From: Paludibacteraceae bacterium
GTDB lineage: Bacteria > Bacteroidota > Bacteroidia > Bacteroidales > Paludibacteraceae
Direction: 5' to 3'
DNA length: 64,000 bases
Assembly (NCBI GenBank): GCA_017547145.1
Contig: JAFYQJ010000010.1
Coordinates: 1-64,000 of the forward strand
Under the pieces are notes generated by a model. That model searched no databases. It was not told the origin of the DNA and worked only from the letters and a program-made list of their open reading frames with translations. Of the stretch, positions 46,973 to 55,776 are shown piece after piece. Every line of letters begins with the position of its first letter. Positions within the stretch are counted from its first letter, which is position 1. Position numbers and translations under genes: made by a program.

Positions 46973-48783
46973 TTTTTCAATAGTTTGTCAATTAAGTCTG
47001 TGCGTCCAATTTTTTTGAGTGTTTGCTTAATTTTTAAATTAAATTCAGGTTTATACCAAAAGAAAAAATCTCGTTGTTGAAGTTTTTCTACTTTGCTTTT
47101 AGCAGTGTATACGGGCTTTAATGTGTATGGATGTATCCCCGTGTGGTATATTTCTGTAGATAAAGTCATTGGTGTTGGAGTGAAGTCTTGAATTTGCTCT
47201 AACTGAAAGTTAAGTTTCTTTGTTTCAATTGCAAGTTCAGCCATATCGGTTAGTTTGCAACCCGGATGGCTCGAAATAAAGTAGGGAATAATTTGCTGTT
47301 TCAGGCCTTCTTTTTTATTTATCTTCTCAAATTTTTGCTTGAATTCTTTGAATAGGCAAAAAGTAGGTTTTCGCATGATGTTTAAAACCATATCGGAAGT
47401 GTGTTCTGGAGCAACTTTTAGTCGTCCAGAAACGTGTTTTTTTATTAATTCCTCAATATAATATTTGTTGTTTTTGTCAATATCTTCATCCCCTGTTTTA
47501 TGAAGTAACAAATCGTAACGAACCCCACTACCAATAAAACTCTTTTTTATATAGGGCAGAGCGTCTACGTTTTTGTAAAGTTGTAACAATGCAGAGTGGT
47601 TTGTGTTCATATTTTTACAAACTGAAGGAAATATACACGAAGCTTTTTTACATTTTTTACATATGTTTTTATCATATCCTTGCATTTTGTACATATTCGC
47701 CGAAGGACCTCCTAAATCGCTTAAATAACCATTGAAGTCGGGTAGTTCACTTATCTTTTCTATTTCTTTTAGAATTGATTTTTCGGAACGCGAAATGATG
47801 AATTTACCTTGATGCATAGATATTGTACAAAATGCACACCCCCCAAAACAACCTCTATGTGTATTTACCGAAAATCGTATCATTTCGTAGGCAGGAATCT
47901 TTTTTTCTTTATATTTGGGGTGAGGTAAGTATGTAAAAGGTAAATCATAAACGGCATCAAGTTCTTCGGTTTTCATTGTTTCAAAAGAAGGATTTACAAT
48001 TACGAATGAGTTGCCTATAGGTTGAATAAGTTGTGCCTGTTCTTGTTTATTAGATTCTTCTTCAATGATACGAAAAGTTTCTGCTGATTTTTGTTTGTTT
48101 TTAGAACAAACCTCATGCGAATGTAATGTTTTTTGATTTGCTTTTTGGGGTATAATTTTGCTTAGATACGCAGTTTGTGGAATATCGTAACAATCCTTAA
48201 TATTCCCACCTTGTTTGAACTTGTTTGCAATAGCCCGAATAGGAAGTTCTCCCATTCCATAAACTAATAAATCTGCATTTGTATCTACAAGAATGCTGTT
48301 TCTATAAGAATCGTCCCAATAATCGTAATGTGAAAATCTGCGTAAACTTGCTTCAATACCTCCAATGATAATAGGTGTTTTAGGATAAAGATTCTTAATT
48401 ATATTGCAATAAACAATTGTAGCTCTGTCCGGGCGTAGACCAGCCTGACCGTTAGGAGAGTATGCGTCATTAGAACGAAGACGTTTGTTTGCAGTGTAAT
48501 GATTAACCATAGAGTCCATTACACCAGATGTAACTGCAAAAAACATTCGAGGTTCTCCAAATTTTTTAAAATCGCGAAAATCGCCACGCCAATCAGGTTG
48601 TGGTACGATAGCAACTTTTAGCCCTTCGTTTTCTAATATACGACCAATAACAGCACTGCCAAATGATGGATGGTCGATATACGCATCGCCTGAGAATAAA
48701 ACTACGTCAACATCAGTCCATTTCCGTAGTTCTGCCTCTTTTTTTGTAGTTGGCAAAAAATCTGTTAATTGATACTGCTTCAT
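46969..48783 (-). CDS. YgiQ-family radical SAM protein
   Basis: A 604-residue protein. The N-terminal ~270 residues are the YgiQ-specific part (WTDVDVVLFSGDAYIDHPSFG, IIIGGIEASLRRFSHYDYW). The radical SAM core carries the 4Fe-4S motif HRGCFGGCAFCTI (C-x3-C-x2-C, ~315). DLGGPSANMY and the cysteine cluster CKKCKKASCIFPSVC follow. The C-terminal part ends with PEFNLKIKQTLKK. The reaction is not known for the family. It is first in an operon with the PnuC-like and TtcA-like genes. Confidence 0.93.
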   Translation of the reverse strand: MKQYQLTDFLPTTKKEAELRKWTDVDVVLFSGDAYIDHPSFGSAVIGRILENEGLKVAIVPQPDWRGDFRDFKKFGEPRMFFAVTSGVMDSMVNHYTANKRLRSNDAYSPNGQAGLRPDRATIVYCNIIKNLYPKTPIIIGGIEASLRRFSHYDYWDDSYRNSILVDTNADLLVYGMGELPIRAIANKFKQGGNIKDCYDIPQTAYLSKIIPQKANQKTLHSHEVCSKNKQKSAETFRIIEEESNKQEQAQLIQPIGNSFVIVNPSFETMKTEELDAVYDLPFTYLPHPKYKEKKIPAYEMIRFSVNTHRGCFGGCAFCTISMHQGKFIISRSEKSILKEIEKISELPDFNGYLSDLGGPSANMYKMQGYDKNICKKCKKASCIFPSVCKNMNTNHSALLQLYKNVDALPYIKKSFIGSGVRYDLLLHKTGDEDIDKNNKYYIEELIKKHVSGRLKVAPEHTSDMVLNIMRKPTFCLFKEFKQKFEKINKKEGLKQQIIPYFISSHPGCKLTDMAELAIETKKLNFQLEQIQDFTPTPMTLSTEIYHTGIHPYTLKPVYTAKSKVEKLQQRDFFFWYKPEFNLKIKQTLKKIGRTDLIDKLLKK

Positions 48784-48801
48784 GTTTTGTCAAAATTTAA
48801 C

Positions 48802-49566
48802 TTAGTAGTGTCGAAGTTCGTTTTTGTTAAAACGAAATGGGCCTATCCAAAAAACCTCATCATCTTCATCAAAAAAGAACCAAGGATTGTTAAACGGATT
48901 TTGGTTTCTAACAATATGCATGGAGCGTGCAGGCGTATTCCCTTCTGCACAAAGAATAGCAATCTTTCCAGACTCATTCTTTGCGACATCTACAACAATT
49001 ACTGCATGACCATATTTTCTGCCCTTACGAGCTGGATAAACAAATACATCTCCCGGTTTAACCTCGGTAATTTTTCGCGGAGTAGTTTCATGAAATACAG
49101 AAAAAGTACTACACACGCCATAAACTTTACGCATATATTTTTCAAAAGCTTTTCTTGATGCCCCTCCTTTGTATTGTAGAAGGTTTCTATTTACATCTCG
49201 AAATGAAATTTCATTATAAAGTCCTCGTTCCCAGAAATATTCTGCTCGCAGACGCATTGTTACATCGGCACATTGTTCATAGTTGCTTAGAAGAACTTTG
49301 TCGATAACAGCAGTGCTCAATAGCTGAAGATTCGCTTCGCCTCCAGTATAAAGCATAACTTTTGTACCTTTCTCTTTTAATGGTAGATTTCTAAAGTAGT
49401 CAGTATAAGTTCCCGTTTTTGCACTTACACGAGTATAACCTTCAGGAGCGGGAATTTCTCCAATAGTTTTTGCATTCCATGGATTTGAAGTTACATGTAA
49501 GTAGCATAACCAACAAACCCATACGCCTAAAACAATAAGAGTTATTATAACTATAATTTTTTTCAT
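48802..49566 (-). CDS. DUF4846 exported protein
   Basis: A 254-residue protein with an N-terminal hydrophobic signal or anchor (KKIIVIITLIVLGVWVCWLCY). The body has VMLYTGGEANLQLLSTAVIDKV, QCADVTMRLRAEYFWE and KPGDVFVYPARKGRKYGHAVIVVD, followed by ILCAEGNTPARSMHI; this agrees with the DUF4846 family of exported Bacteroidetes proteins. The Cys-x-Thr/His/Asp layout (KVYGVCSTFS, YGHAVIVVD) looks like a papain/NlpC-type fold but this is only suggestive. I chose ATG 49566 over 49590 because a perfect minus-strand promoter overlaps the longer start. Confidence 0.8.
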   Translation of the reverse strand: MKKIIVIITLIVLGVWVCWLCYLHVTSNPWNAKTIGEIPAPEGYTRVSAKTGTYTDYFRNLPLKEKGTKVMLYTGGEANLQLLSTAVIDKVLLSNYEQCADVTMRLRAEYFWERGLYNEISFRDVNRNLLQYKGGASRKAFEKYMRKVYGVCSTFSVFHETTPRKITEVKPGDVFVYPARKGRKYGHAVIVVDVAKNESGKIAILCAEGNTPARSMHIVRNQNPFNNPWFFFDEDDEVFWIGPFRFNKNELRHY

Positions 49567-49587
49567 AAGATTTACTTTTGTTTTATG

Positions 49588-49619
49588 CAAAGTTATTGTA
49601 TAAAAGTATTTACTACAAA
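49588..49619 (-). promoter_or_regulatory. Consensus promoter of the DUF4846 gene
   Basis: On the minus strand TTTG (49619-49616), 20 bases, then TAACTTTG (49595-49588). It fully matches the -33/-7 consensus and places the start site near 49582, upstream of the ATG at 49566. Confidence 0.75.
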
Positions 49620-49628
49620 TTTATCACG

Positions 49629-49636
49629 TATCTTTG
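49629..49636 (+). promoter_or_regulatory. -7 box of the M48 protease gene
   Basis: TATCTTTG, exact -7 match. A TTG that could extend the protease frame lies inside this box (49634), so translation must begin later, at ATG 49664. Confidence 0.6.
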
Positions 49637-49663
49637 CAGAAGCAAACATTAATTTATTTTTCT

Positions 49664-50893
49664 ATGGTAGCAACTATTTTTTACACAATTATTTTGATTT
49701 TTATTCTTGAGTTTTTGTTAGGGAGAACACTCTCTTATTTAAATATTCAATATTCTAAAAGACCATTACCTGATTTATTGTCAGATATTTATGATGCACA
49801 AAAATATAAGAAACAACAATCATATTTTCGAACACGAGCAAAGTTTGGTTGGTTTTCGAGTTGCCTTAGCTTTTTATTTTTGTTGCTTATGTTTGTTTTT
49901 GGTGGTTATGCTTGGATTGATGATTTTGCCCAAAATTTTGTCGAAAATGAAATTTTAGTAACGCTATTTTTCTTTGGTTTTTTAATGATTGTAAATGTAG
50001 TGATAGACTTGCCTTTCGATTTGTACTATACATTCGTTATTGAAGAAAAATTTGGTTTTAATCGTACTACACCTAAAATATTTTTCTTGGATATGCTAAA
50101 AGGTTTGTTGCTGAATATGTTAATTGGAGGAATTTTGATTTCGGTAATTGCATTCATTTATCAACAAATGCCAAATTGGTTTTGGCTTTTAGCATGGGGA
50201 GTGTTGACTGCATTTATGTTGTTTATGAATTTATTTTATTCGGATTTGATAGTTCCATTGTTTAACAAACAAACACCTTTAGAAGCTGGGGAGTTGAGAA
50301 CGGCTATTCAGCAATTCGCAGAAAAAACAAATTTTAAAATACAAGATATTTATGTTTTAGATAATTCTAAACGTAGCACAAAAGCAAATGCATATTTCAC
50401 AGGTTTTGGAAAGAAGAAGCGTATCGTACTTTATGATACTTTAATACAGCAGCTTACGACAGAAGAAATTGTGGCTGTTTTAGCACACGAAATAGGGCAT
50501 TGTAAACACCGACATACGTTGAAAAATGTAGTTATTTCTTTGTTTTCAAATCTTCTTTTGTTTTTCTTTTTAGGAATAGTATTAAAGTATGATGTTGTAG
50601 CACAAGCGGCAGGTTGTACTCATGCTTCGTTTCATATCAATATGTTAGTGTTTGGAATGCTGTATACACCTGTAAGTATGTTGTTAGGTATTTGTTCAAA
50701 TATTTTCTCGCGTAGATTTGAATATCAAGCAGATGCTTTTGTTAAAACTTATGGCAATAGTGATGATTTAATAACTGCTTTAAAGAAAATATCGGCTCAA
50801 GCATTAAGTAATTTACAACCTCATCCGTTGAGCGTGTTTTTTAATTATTCACATCCAACACTATATCAACGAATATGTGCTTTAAAATTGTAA
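49664..50893 (+). CDS. M48 family zinc metalloprotease, Ste24-like
   Basis: A 409-residue integral-membrane protease. About six to seven hydrophobic spans surround a zinc site LAHEIGHCKH (HExxH, ~270) with the third ligand Glu in FEYQADAFV (~345). The N-terminal layout and PLFNKQTPLEAGELRTAI are typical of CAAX-prenyl protease 1 (Ste24) homologues, which in bacteria act in membrane-protein quality control, since prenylation is absent. The start at ATG 49664 follows the promoter box. It is divergent from the DUF4846 gene. Confidence 0.93.
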   Translation: MVATIFYTIILIFILEFLLGRTLSYLNIQYSKRPLPDLLSDIYDAQKYKKQQSYFRTRAKFGWFSSCLSFLFLLLMFVFGGYAWIDDFAQNFVENEILVTLFFFGFLMIVNVVIDLPFDLYYTFVIEEKFGFNRTTPKIFFLDMLKGLLLNMLIGGILISVIAFIYQQMPNWFWLLAWGVLTAFMLFMNLFYSDLIVPLFNKQTPLEAGELRTAIQQFAEKTNFKIQDIYVLDNSKRSTKANAYFTGFGKKKRIVLYDTLIQQLTTEEIVAVLAHEIGHCKHRHTLKNVVISLFSNLLLFFFLGIVLKYDVVAQAAGCTHASFHINMLVFGMLYTPVSMLLGICSNIFSRRFEYQADAFVKTYGNSDDLITALKKISAQALSNLQPHPLSVFFNYSHPTLYQRICALKL

Positions 50894-50954
50894 GAAGAGC
50901 TTCGCAAATCGATGGTAGAATACGAATTCTAATAAACAATAATTAAATTATTAA

Positions 50955-51701
50955 ATGACAAATAATTTTCGAAATATTTTGGATTTATTTCTTTATGCGA
51001 AAGAACAAAACATGTGTACTGCATTATTTTGTTCTACTTGTGGTGCTATGTTATATAGATCTTTGTGTAAAGAAATAGGGAAAGATAGAATTAAATATTT
51101 GATTGAAGCTGTTACAGATGAAGACTTTAAGCATATGCCTCTTGACATAAAATATGATGGATGGTATGAACCCCTAAGGTTGATGTTATATGATGGATTT
51201 TCTGCAAATCCAGATTGCCCAATGATGAAGTGGTATGATGATGGAGAAGAAGTGCATTGTGCTACTCAGAAAAAGAAGCTAATTCTTGATATGGGAGTCC
51301 ATAAGATTTACGGGGTAATAGGAAGTATCTTTAAAAATACAGAGTGTGAGGTCACAGCTCTTTTTCAATATGTTGGATATGCATCTCTCCCTATTGAAAT
51401 GAATAGGTTTTTGGAAAAATATCAAATACCATCTGTTCATGGAAACGTTAGGGCTGTATATTACGCCAAGACCTCGCAAACAAATGGAAAAGTTAAGGAA
51501 GTTGAAAAAATAATTGATGAAGCGTTGCAGATTTTATCGTCAAAAGGGTATAGGTCTGTTGCTATGAATGGAGTAAAGACATTGGGACATTCAGAACTTG
51601 ACAATCTTAATATTATTGAGAGATGGTTTAAGCAAAATCCACAGTCATCTATTCAAACATTACATTTGATAGATAAAAGAGGAGGGTTTAATGTATTGTA
51701 A
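50955..51701 (+). CDS. Unrecognised cytoplasmic protein with Cys motif
   Basis: A 248-residue protein with no signal peptide. The N-terminal half has cysteines in CTALFCSTCGAMLYRSLCK (~21-39) and a second group in NPDCPMMKWYDDGEEVHC. The C-terminal half contains SKGYRSVAMNGVKTLGHSEL and ends IQTLHLIDKRGGFNVL, a pattern I have the impression of in other Bacteroidetes hypotheticals and which faintly recalls macro-domain proteins; I cannot assign a family. It stands alone, 61 bases after the protease gene and with no terminator noticed between, so co-transcription is possible. Confidence 0.6.
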   Translation: MTNNFRNILDLFLYAKEQNMCTALFCSTCGAMLYRSLCKEIGKDRIKYLIEAVTDEDFKHMPLDIKYDGWYEPLRLMLYDGFSANPDCPMMKWYDDGEEVHCATQKKKLILDMGVHKIYGVIGSIFKNTECEVTALFQYVGYASLPIEMNRFLEKYQIPSVHGNVRAVYYAKTSQTNGKVKEVEKIIDEALQILSSKGYRSVAMNGVKTLGHSELDNLNIIERWFKQNPQSSIQTLHLIDKRGGFNVL

Positions 51702-51798
51702 CGTTACAAATTAAATGATAAAAATCATATAAGCATAACATTTGTTAAGCAAGCATTTTTTATATATAATTTTTTGATTTTCTAAGTTATAAAAGGTT

Positions 51799-53580
51799 CT
51801 ATTGCAGTTTTTCTAATTCCTTATTCGCATTTTCTACAATAGAAGTAATGTTTTTATCAGTCAAGTTTTCTTGAGAAAATTGATTCAACACTGCTTCAAG
51901 TTTCTTTAATTTAGTTACTTGTTTTTTCTCCAAGAATTCTTTTTTTAAAATCTGTATTTTTTCAAAATTTTGGATTCCTTCTGTCAATTTTTCAAAACGA
52001 ATAGAGCTTCGTCCTTCGGGATAAACAATATAGCAATCGCCAGCAGCAAACGAACGGAATCGAGAGTCGAGCAATGGCTCCAACGTGTAACTATTATAAG
52101 CCCAACGCAAATATCCATCAAGTCCCAAATGTGCAGTGTACCAGCCTAAACATTCAGCTTCGGTAGGTTGCGAAAACGTAAACGTGTTAGGATAAGGTTC
52201 TGTACAACAAGTGTAGTAAGTAGAAATCATTCCATTTTGTTTGCGTTTTTGAAGAATCTCTTCCGGAAATTTGTGTCGATACGCAATACAATAGTCATAC
52301 AATTCTGTTTCCAACTCTTCGTGCCAATCTCCTGCTAATGAAACCTTGAAATCCTTGTCGGCATTTTTTATGATGTTAAACACCGTAAGCATTTGCTCTT
52401 TGGGACGCTCATCCATTGCAATGGTCGTTTTTTCGAACCAACCTTTTTCTTTCAAATGTGCAGCAAACTGCTTAAGCATTTCTGTCCAAACTTCCGCATA
52501 AATACTATCAGAAGGAGTTGCTTCAATGGCTTTGAAGTTATTTGTTGCTTGGTCAAAATATCGAAAAGACAGACTCCAAGGAATCATAGAATAGCAGTTG
52601 ATTTGTTTGTCAATGCCACAACTCATCATAAATTCCACCCAACGATCAAATACATCAAAATCAAAATGCCACGTATTGTCAACATTTTTTCGCCAAGTTA
52701 CCATCGACTCAAAATAATCTTGCGTTTGTCCACCCCAAGGTTTGTGCATGATGGACGCTGTAATCACTTTTTGACCTGATCTGGCCAATTTTTCCATTGT
52801 TGGACGCATCGCATCCAAATGCACTTCACTCCAAGGCTCCACCTGAAAATAACGAGCTTCCGCGAATGGATTTTGCCACAAATCAAGATGAAAACTCCAT
52901 TCTCTAGGAGTTGGAATAATTCTATCAATAACCTCTATTTCTAAATTAAGTTTGCCAATAGTTTGATTATCATTTTGAACAAAAAGTGTGGATTTATAAT
53001 TTCCTTTTTTTGCATCTTGAGGAACTTGCACTTGCACCCAAATTGGTTGAACTGTGTGTTTTTTATAAGGCAATTTTTCGGTGATATGATCCAAAACATC
53101 TGCGACCAACGAAGAATCGTAAATTGTAATATCAGGTCGATGTCCACAAGCTCCTTTTTTGTCCTTGTTCAATTCGTCGGTCATTACGTACCGAACAAAT
53201 GAAGTTGTTGTCTCATCTTCAAAATCACCTCTATGAGCAACTTGCAACGTCATATCTTCGTTAGCAAAAACGAGAAATTGAGCATTTACACGTTCGCCTT
53301 TCCAAGCTACTATTTTATGCGTTTTCGATTTTTTTGTCATAGTTGGAACGATATTTTTTGCATAGCGAACATTTTTCGATGCCCAAACCACGTAAGTTTT
53401 ATTAATAGTTTTCCACGACTGAGCATCAATATTTGATGGATCCGCAAGTTCATGATATTCTCCCTTCGGAAAAACTTCTTGGTTCGTAGGTGTACCAAAC
53501 TGAGTTACGCCTTGAGCATTAATGTCTCTAAATGCAATTAAAAATATTATGAGAACAATTATTTTAAAATTCTTTTTCAT
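51799..53580 (-). CDS. GH123-like (DUF4091) exported glycoside hydrolase
   Basis: A 593-residue protein. The signal peptide (IIVLIIFLIAFRDINA) is cleaved before QGVTQFG. An N-terminal beta-sandwich (~50-210) leads into a TIM-barrel-like region: PTPREWSFHLDLWQNPFAEA, HKPWGGQTQDYFESMVTW, then TIAMDERPKEQM (~390), where adjacent Asp-Glu match the catalytic pair of GH123 beta-N-acetylgalactosaminidases. The barrel ends with GYLRWAYNSYTLEPLLDSR, followed by a short helical C-terminus. It is probably periplasmic or surface glycan cleavage. Its ATG overlaps the kdsB stop by four bases, third gene of hisB-kdsB-GH123. Confidence 0.82.
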   Translation of the reverse strand: MKKNFKIIVLIIFLIAFRDINAQGVTQFGTPTNQEVFPKGEYHELADPSNIDAQSWKTINKTYVVWASKNVRYAKNIVPTMTKKSKTHKIVAWKGERVNAQFLVFANEDMTLQVAHRGDFEDETTTSFVRYVMTDELNKDKKGACGHRPDITIYDSSLVADVLDHITEKLPYKKHTVQPIWVQVQVPQDAKKGNYKSTLFVQNDNQTIGKLNLEIEVIDRIIPTPREWSFHLDLWQNPFAEARYFQVEPWSEVHLDAMRPTMEKLARSGQKVITASIMHKPWGGQTQDYFESMVTWRKNVDNTWHFDFDVFDRWVEFMMSCGIDKQINCYSMIPWSLSFRYFDQATNNFKAIEATPSDSIYAEVWTEMLKQFAAHLKEKGWFEKTTIAMDERPKEQMLTVFNIIKNADKDFKVSLAGDWHEELETELYDYCIAYRHKFPEEILQKRKQNGMISTYYTCCTEPYPNTFTFSQPTEAECLGWYTAHLGLDGYLRWAYNSYTLEPLLDSRFRSFAAGDCYIVYPEGRSSIRFEKLTEGIQNFEKIQILKKEFLEKKQVTKLKKLEAVLNQFSQENLTDKNITSIVENANKELEKLQ

Positions 53581-54335
53581 CGTTTTTTTTGTTTATTAAA
53601 TATTTTGTTTGCTTTTATTAAATCTTCGGGGGTATCAATTCCCATAGATTCTGAATGCGTGATGCCTACTTTAATGGAATATCCGTTCTCGAGCCAACGT
53701 AATTGTTCTAATTTTTCTGCTTCCTCCAAATTTGATGGTTCTAATGCAGTAATGGTAGCTAAAGTTTCAACTTTGTATGCATACATTCCAATATGTTTAT
53801 AAAAAGTATGAGTTTTTAGCCATTTTGTTCTGTCGATACCTCTTAAATAGGGAATAATACTTCTGCTAAAAAAAAGTGCTTCCATGCGTTTGTTTATAAC
53901 GACTTTTGGTGTATTGGGCGATGAAAAATCTTCCCACAAATCGTCTTTCCCAAAAGGTTTTATAAGTGTAGCTATTTCTGTTTTAGGATCGGTAAAACAA
54001 GTTTTAAGGGTTTCAATTTGCTCAACGTCAACAAAAGGCTCGTCGCCTTGAATATTGATAACTACATCGAAGTCGCCATCTAACTTTTGTAGAGCTTCGA
54101 AACAACGATCGGTACCGCTTTTATGCTTGTTGCTAGTCATTAAGACTTTCCCATCAAAAGATTTTACAGCGTCAAAAATACGTTGGTCGTCTGTAGCAAC
54201 TACAACATCATCTATCGTACGTTTTACTTGTTCGTAAACGTGTTGAATCATTGGCTTGTCTCCAATTAGAGCTAATGGTTTACCAGGAAATCTTGTCGAT
54301 GCATAACGTGCAGGAATAATTGCTACAAACTTCAT
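53577..54335 (-). CDS. kdsB: 3-deoxy-manno-octulosonate cytidylyltransferase
   Basis: A 252-residue enzyme that makes CMP-Kdo from CTP and Kdo for lipid A core synthesis, so the cell has LPS. The N-terminus AIIPARYASTRFPGKPLA and MIQHVYEQVK (CTP binding), IQGDEPFVDVEQIETL (~95), NTPKVVINK and the C-terminal LEEAEKLEQLRWLENGY are typical. Its start overlaps the hisB stop by one base and its stop overlaps the GH123-like gene by four, a tightly packed operon. Confidence 0.96.
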   Translation of the reverse strand: MKFVAIIPARYASTRFPGKPLALIGDKPMIQHVYEQVKRTIDDVVVATDDQRIFDAVKSFDGKVLMTSNKHKSGTDRCFEALQKLDGDFDVVINIQGDEPFVDVEQIETLKTCFTDPKTEIATLIKPFGKDDLWEDFSSPNTPKVVINKRMEALFFSRSIIPYLRGIDRTKWLKTHTFYKHIGMYAYKVETLATITALEPSNLEEAEKLEQLRWLENGYSIKVGITHSESMGIDTPEDLIKANKIFNKQKKR

Positions 54336-55435
54336 TATAAAAGTCCTTTTGTTGTAGGTAAATTGTAATTATAAATATCTCTTTTTACCGCCATTTTTAA
54401 GGCTCTTGCGAATGATTTAAATATAGATTCTAACTTGTGATGGTCGTTGTCGCCTTCGGCTTTTATATTTAAATTCATGTGTGCTGCATCGCTAAGCGAT
54501 TTGAAGAAATGAAATGCCATTTCTGTTGGAAAATCACCTACATATTCACGTTTGAAATCGGAATTGAATATCAACCATGAACGACCACCAAAGTCAAGTG
54601 CTGTTTGACATAAACAATCGTCCATTGGTAGACAAAAACCATATCGTTCAATACCTCTTTTGTTGCCTAATGATTGAAAAAGTGCATCGCCTAATGCAAT
54701 GGCTGTATCCTCTATTGTATGGTGTTCGTCTACGTGTAAATCACCTTCTACTTTTATCTTAAGACTTATGCTAGAGTGTTTCCCAATTTGCTCAAGCATA
54801 TGGTCGAAGAATTTCAATCCTGTGCTAATTTCGGTTTTACCTTTTCCATCAATCGATAAATCTATTGCAATATTTGTTTCATTTGTAGTGCGACTAATAG
54901 AAATTTTACGCTCGCCTGCATAGAGAAAGTCGCAAATTTTATCCCATGAGTCAAATGTTTTATAATCATTGGCTTCATTGGCATTTGCGGATATTAAAAT
55001 CCCTTTGCAACCTAAATTTTTTGCTAATTGCATATCTGTTTCACGGTCGCCAATGACATAAGAATTTTTTAAGTCGTATTCTTCTGAAAAATAGCGAGTT
55101 AATAAACCTATATTTGGCTTACGTGTAGGTTTGTTTTCTTCAGGAAATGATTTGTCAATAAGTATTTCGTCAAATGTAATATCTTCGTTACGAAAGATTT
55201 CAAGCATTTTGTTTTGGACATTGTCAAAATTTTCTTGCGGATAACAATCAGTGCCAAGTCCATCTTGATTTGTAACAATAACAAGTTCGAAATCAAGATT
55301 TTTTTTGATAAAATAAAGATTACGAATAACTCCGGGTAAAAACTCCAATTGCTCTAATGTATCTACTTGATAGGTAATAGGAGGCTCAACAATAAGAGTC
55401 CCATCTCGGTCAATAAAAAGAACACGCTTTTTCAT
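54335..55435 (-). CDS. hisB: Bifunctional HisB: histidinol-phosphatase and IGP dehydratase
   Basis: A 366-residue fusion. The N-terminal HAD phosphatase (~1-165) has the nucleophile motif [18 protein letters not shown] and [14 protein letters not shown]. The C-terminal imidazoleglycerol-phosphate dehydratase (~175-366) has both metal-binding repeats [17 protein letters not shown] and [18 protein letters not shown]. It catalyses two steps of histidine biosynthesis. Other his genes are not in the window; here hisB leads an operon with kdsB and a glycosidase, so its regulation may be unlike the rest of the pathway. No His-rich leader peptide was found upstream. Confidence 0.96.
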   Translation of the reverse strand: MKKRVLFIDRDGTLIVEPPITYQVDTLEQLEFLPGVIRNLYFIKKNLDFELVIVTNQDGLGTDCYPQENFDNVQNKMLEIFRNEDITFDEILIDKSFPEENKPTRKPNIGLLTRYFSEEYDLKNSYVIGDRETDMQLAKNLGCKGILISANANEANDYKTFDSWDKICDFLYAGERKISISRTTNETNIAIDLSIDGKGKTEISTGLKFFDHMLEQIGKHSSISLKIKVEGDLHVDEHHTIEDTAIALGDALFQSLGNKRGIERYGFCLPMDDCLCQTALDFGGRSWLIFNSDFKREYVGDFPTEMAFHFFKSLSDAAHMNLNIKAEGDNDHHKLESIFKSFARALKMAVKRDIYNYNLPTTKGLL

Positions 55436-55776
55436 ATTTTATTTTGTTTTTACAAAAGTATGAATTATTCGTGTATGGAATATGTATTTGTTCCTTTTAT
55501 TCTCTACCTTTTTTAAGTTCCTTTTTGTATTGCAATTTTCTAACCCTTTTTGTGATTTTTGAGGAGATTTTTTGTTTTAACAATTTTTGTTCTATTTTTT
55601 TAAGCGAAGGAATAAATCTTATTAATGAAGGCTATCTTGTAGTTTAGCTAGCATAATAGCAATTTTCGAATATGAAAGATTTATGATAAGCAGCAATTTT
55701 ATTAAGCAAAAGCATACAATTAAATTTTTAGAATTTGTGTAGAAATCTGTATTTTTGTAAATAAAAAAAATATTGC
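55436..55776. other. Intergenic region, no clear gene
   Basis: This 341-base stretch separates divergent hisB and porW. The plus strand is T-rich and holds a 67-codon frame that looks like a shadow. The minus strand holds Lys-rich frames (a 10-codon ATG frame at 55649 and a 47-codon frame without ATG) in two phases. The only supported signal is the porW -7 box at 55750-55757. Confidence 0.5.
55750..55757 (+). promoter_or_regulatory. -7 box of porW
   Basis: TATTTTTG, an exact TAnnTTTG match, about 20 bases before the TTG start at 55777. TTTG at 55734-55737 is too close (12 bases) to be the -33 element. Confidence 0.5.

Noticed and set aside
55469-55673. A small Lys-rich gene on the minus strand between hisB and porW
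   Set aside because: Its two halves lie in different frames, and the long half has no ATG start. Lys-rich frames are expected by chance on an A-rich strand. It could be a degraded small gene but cannot be supported.
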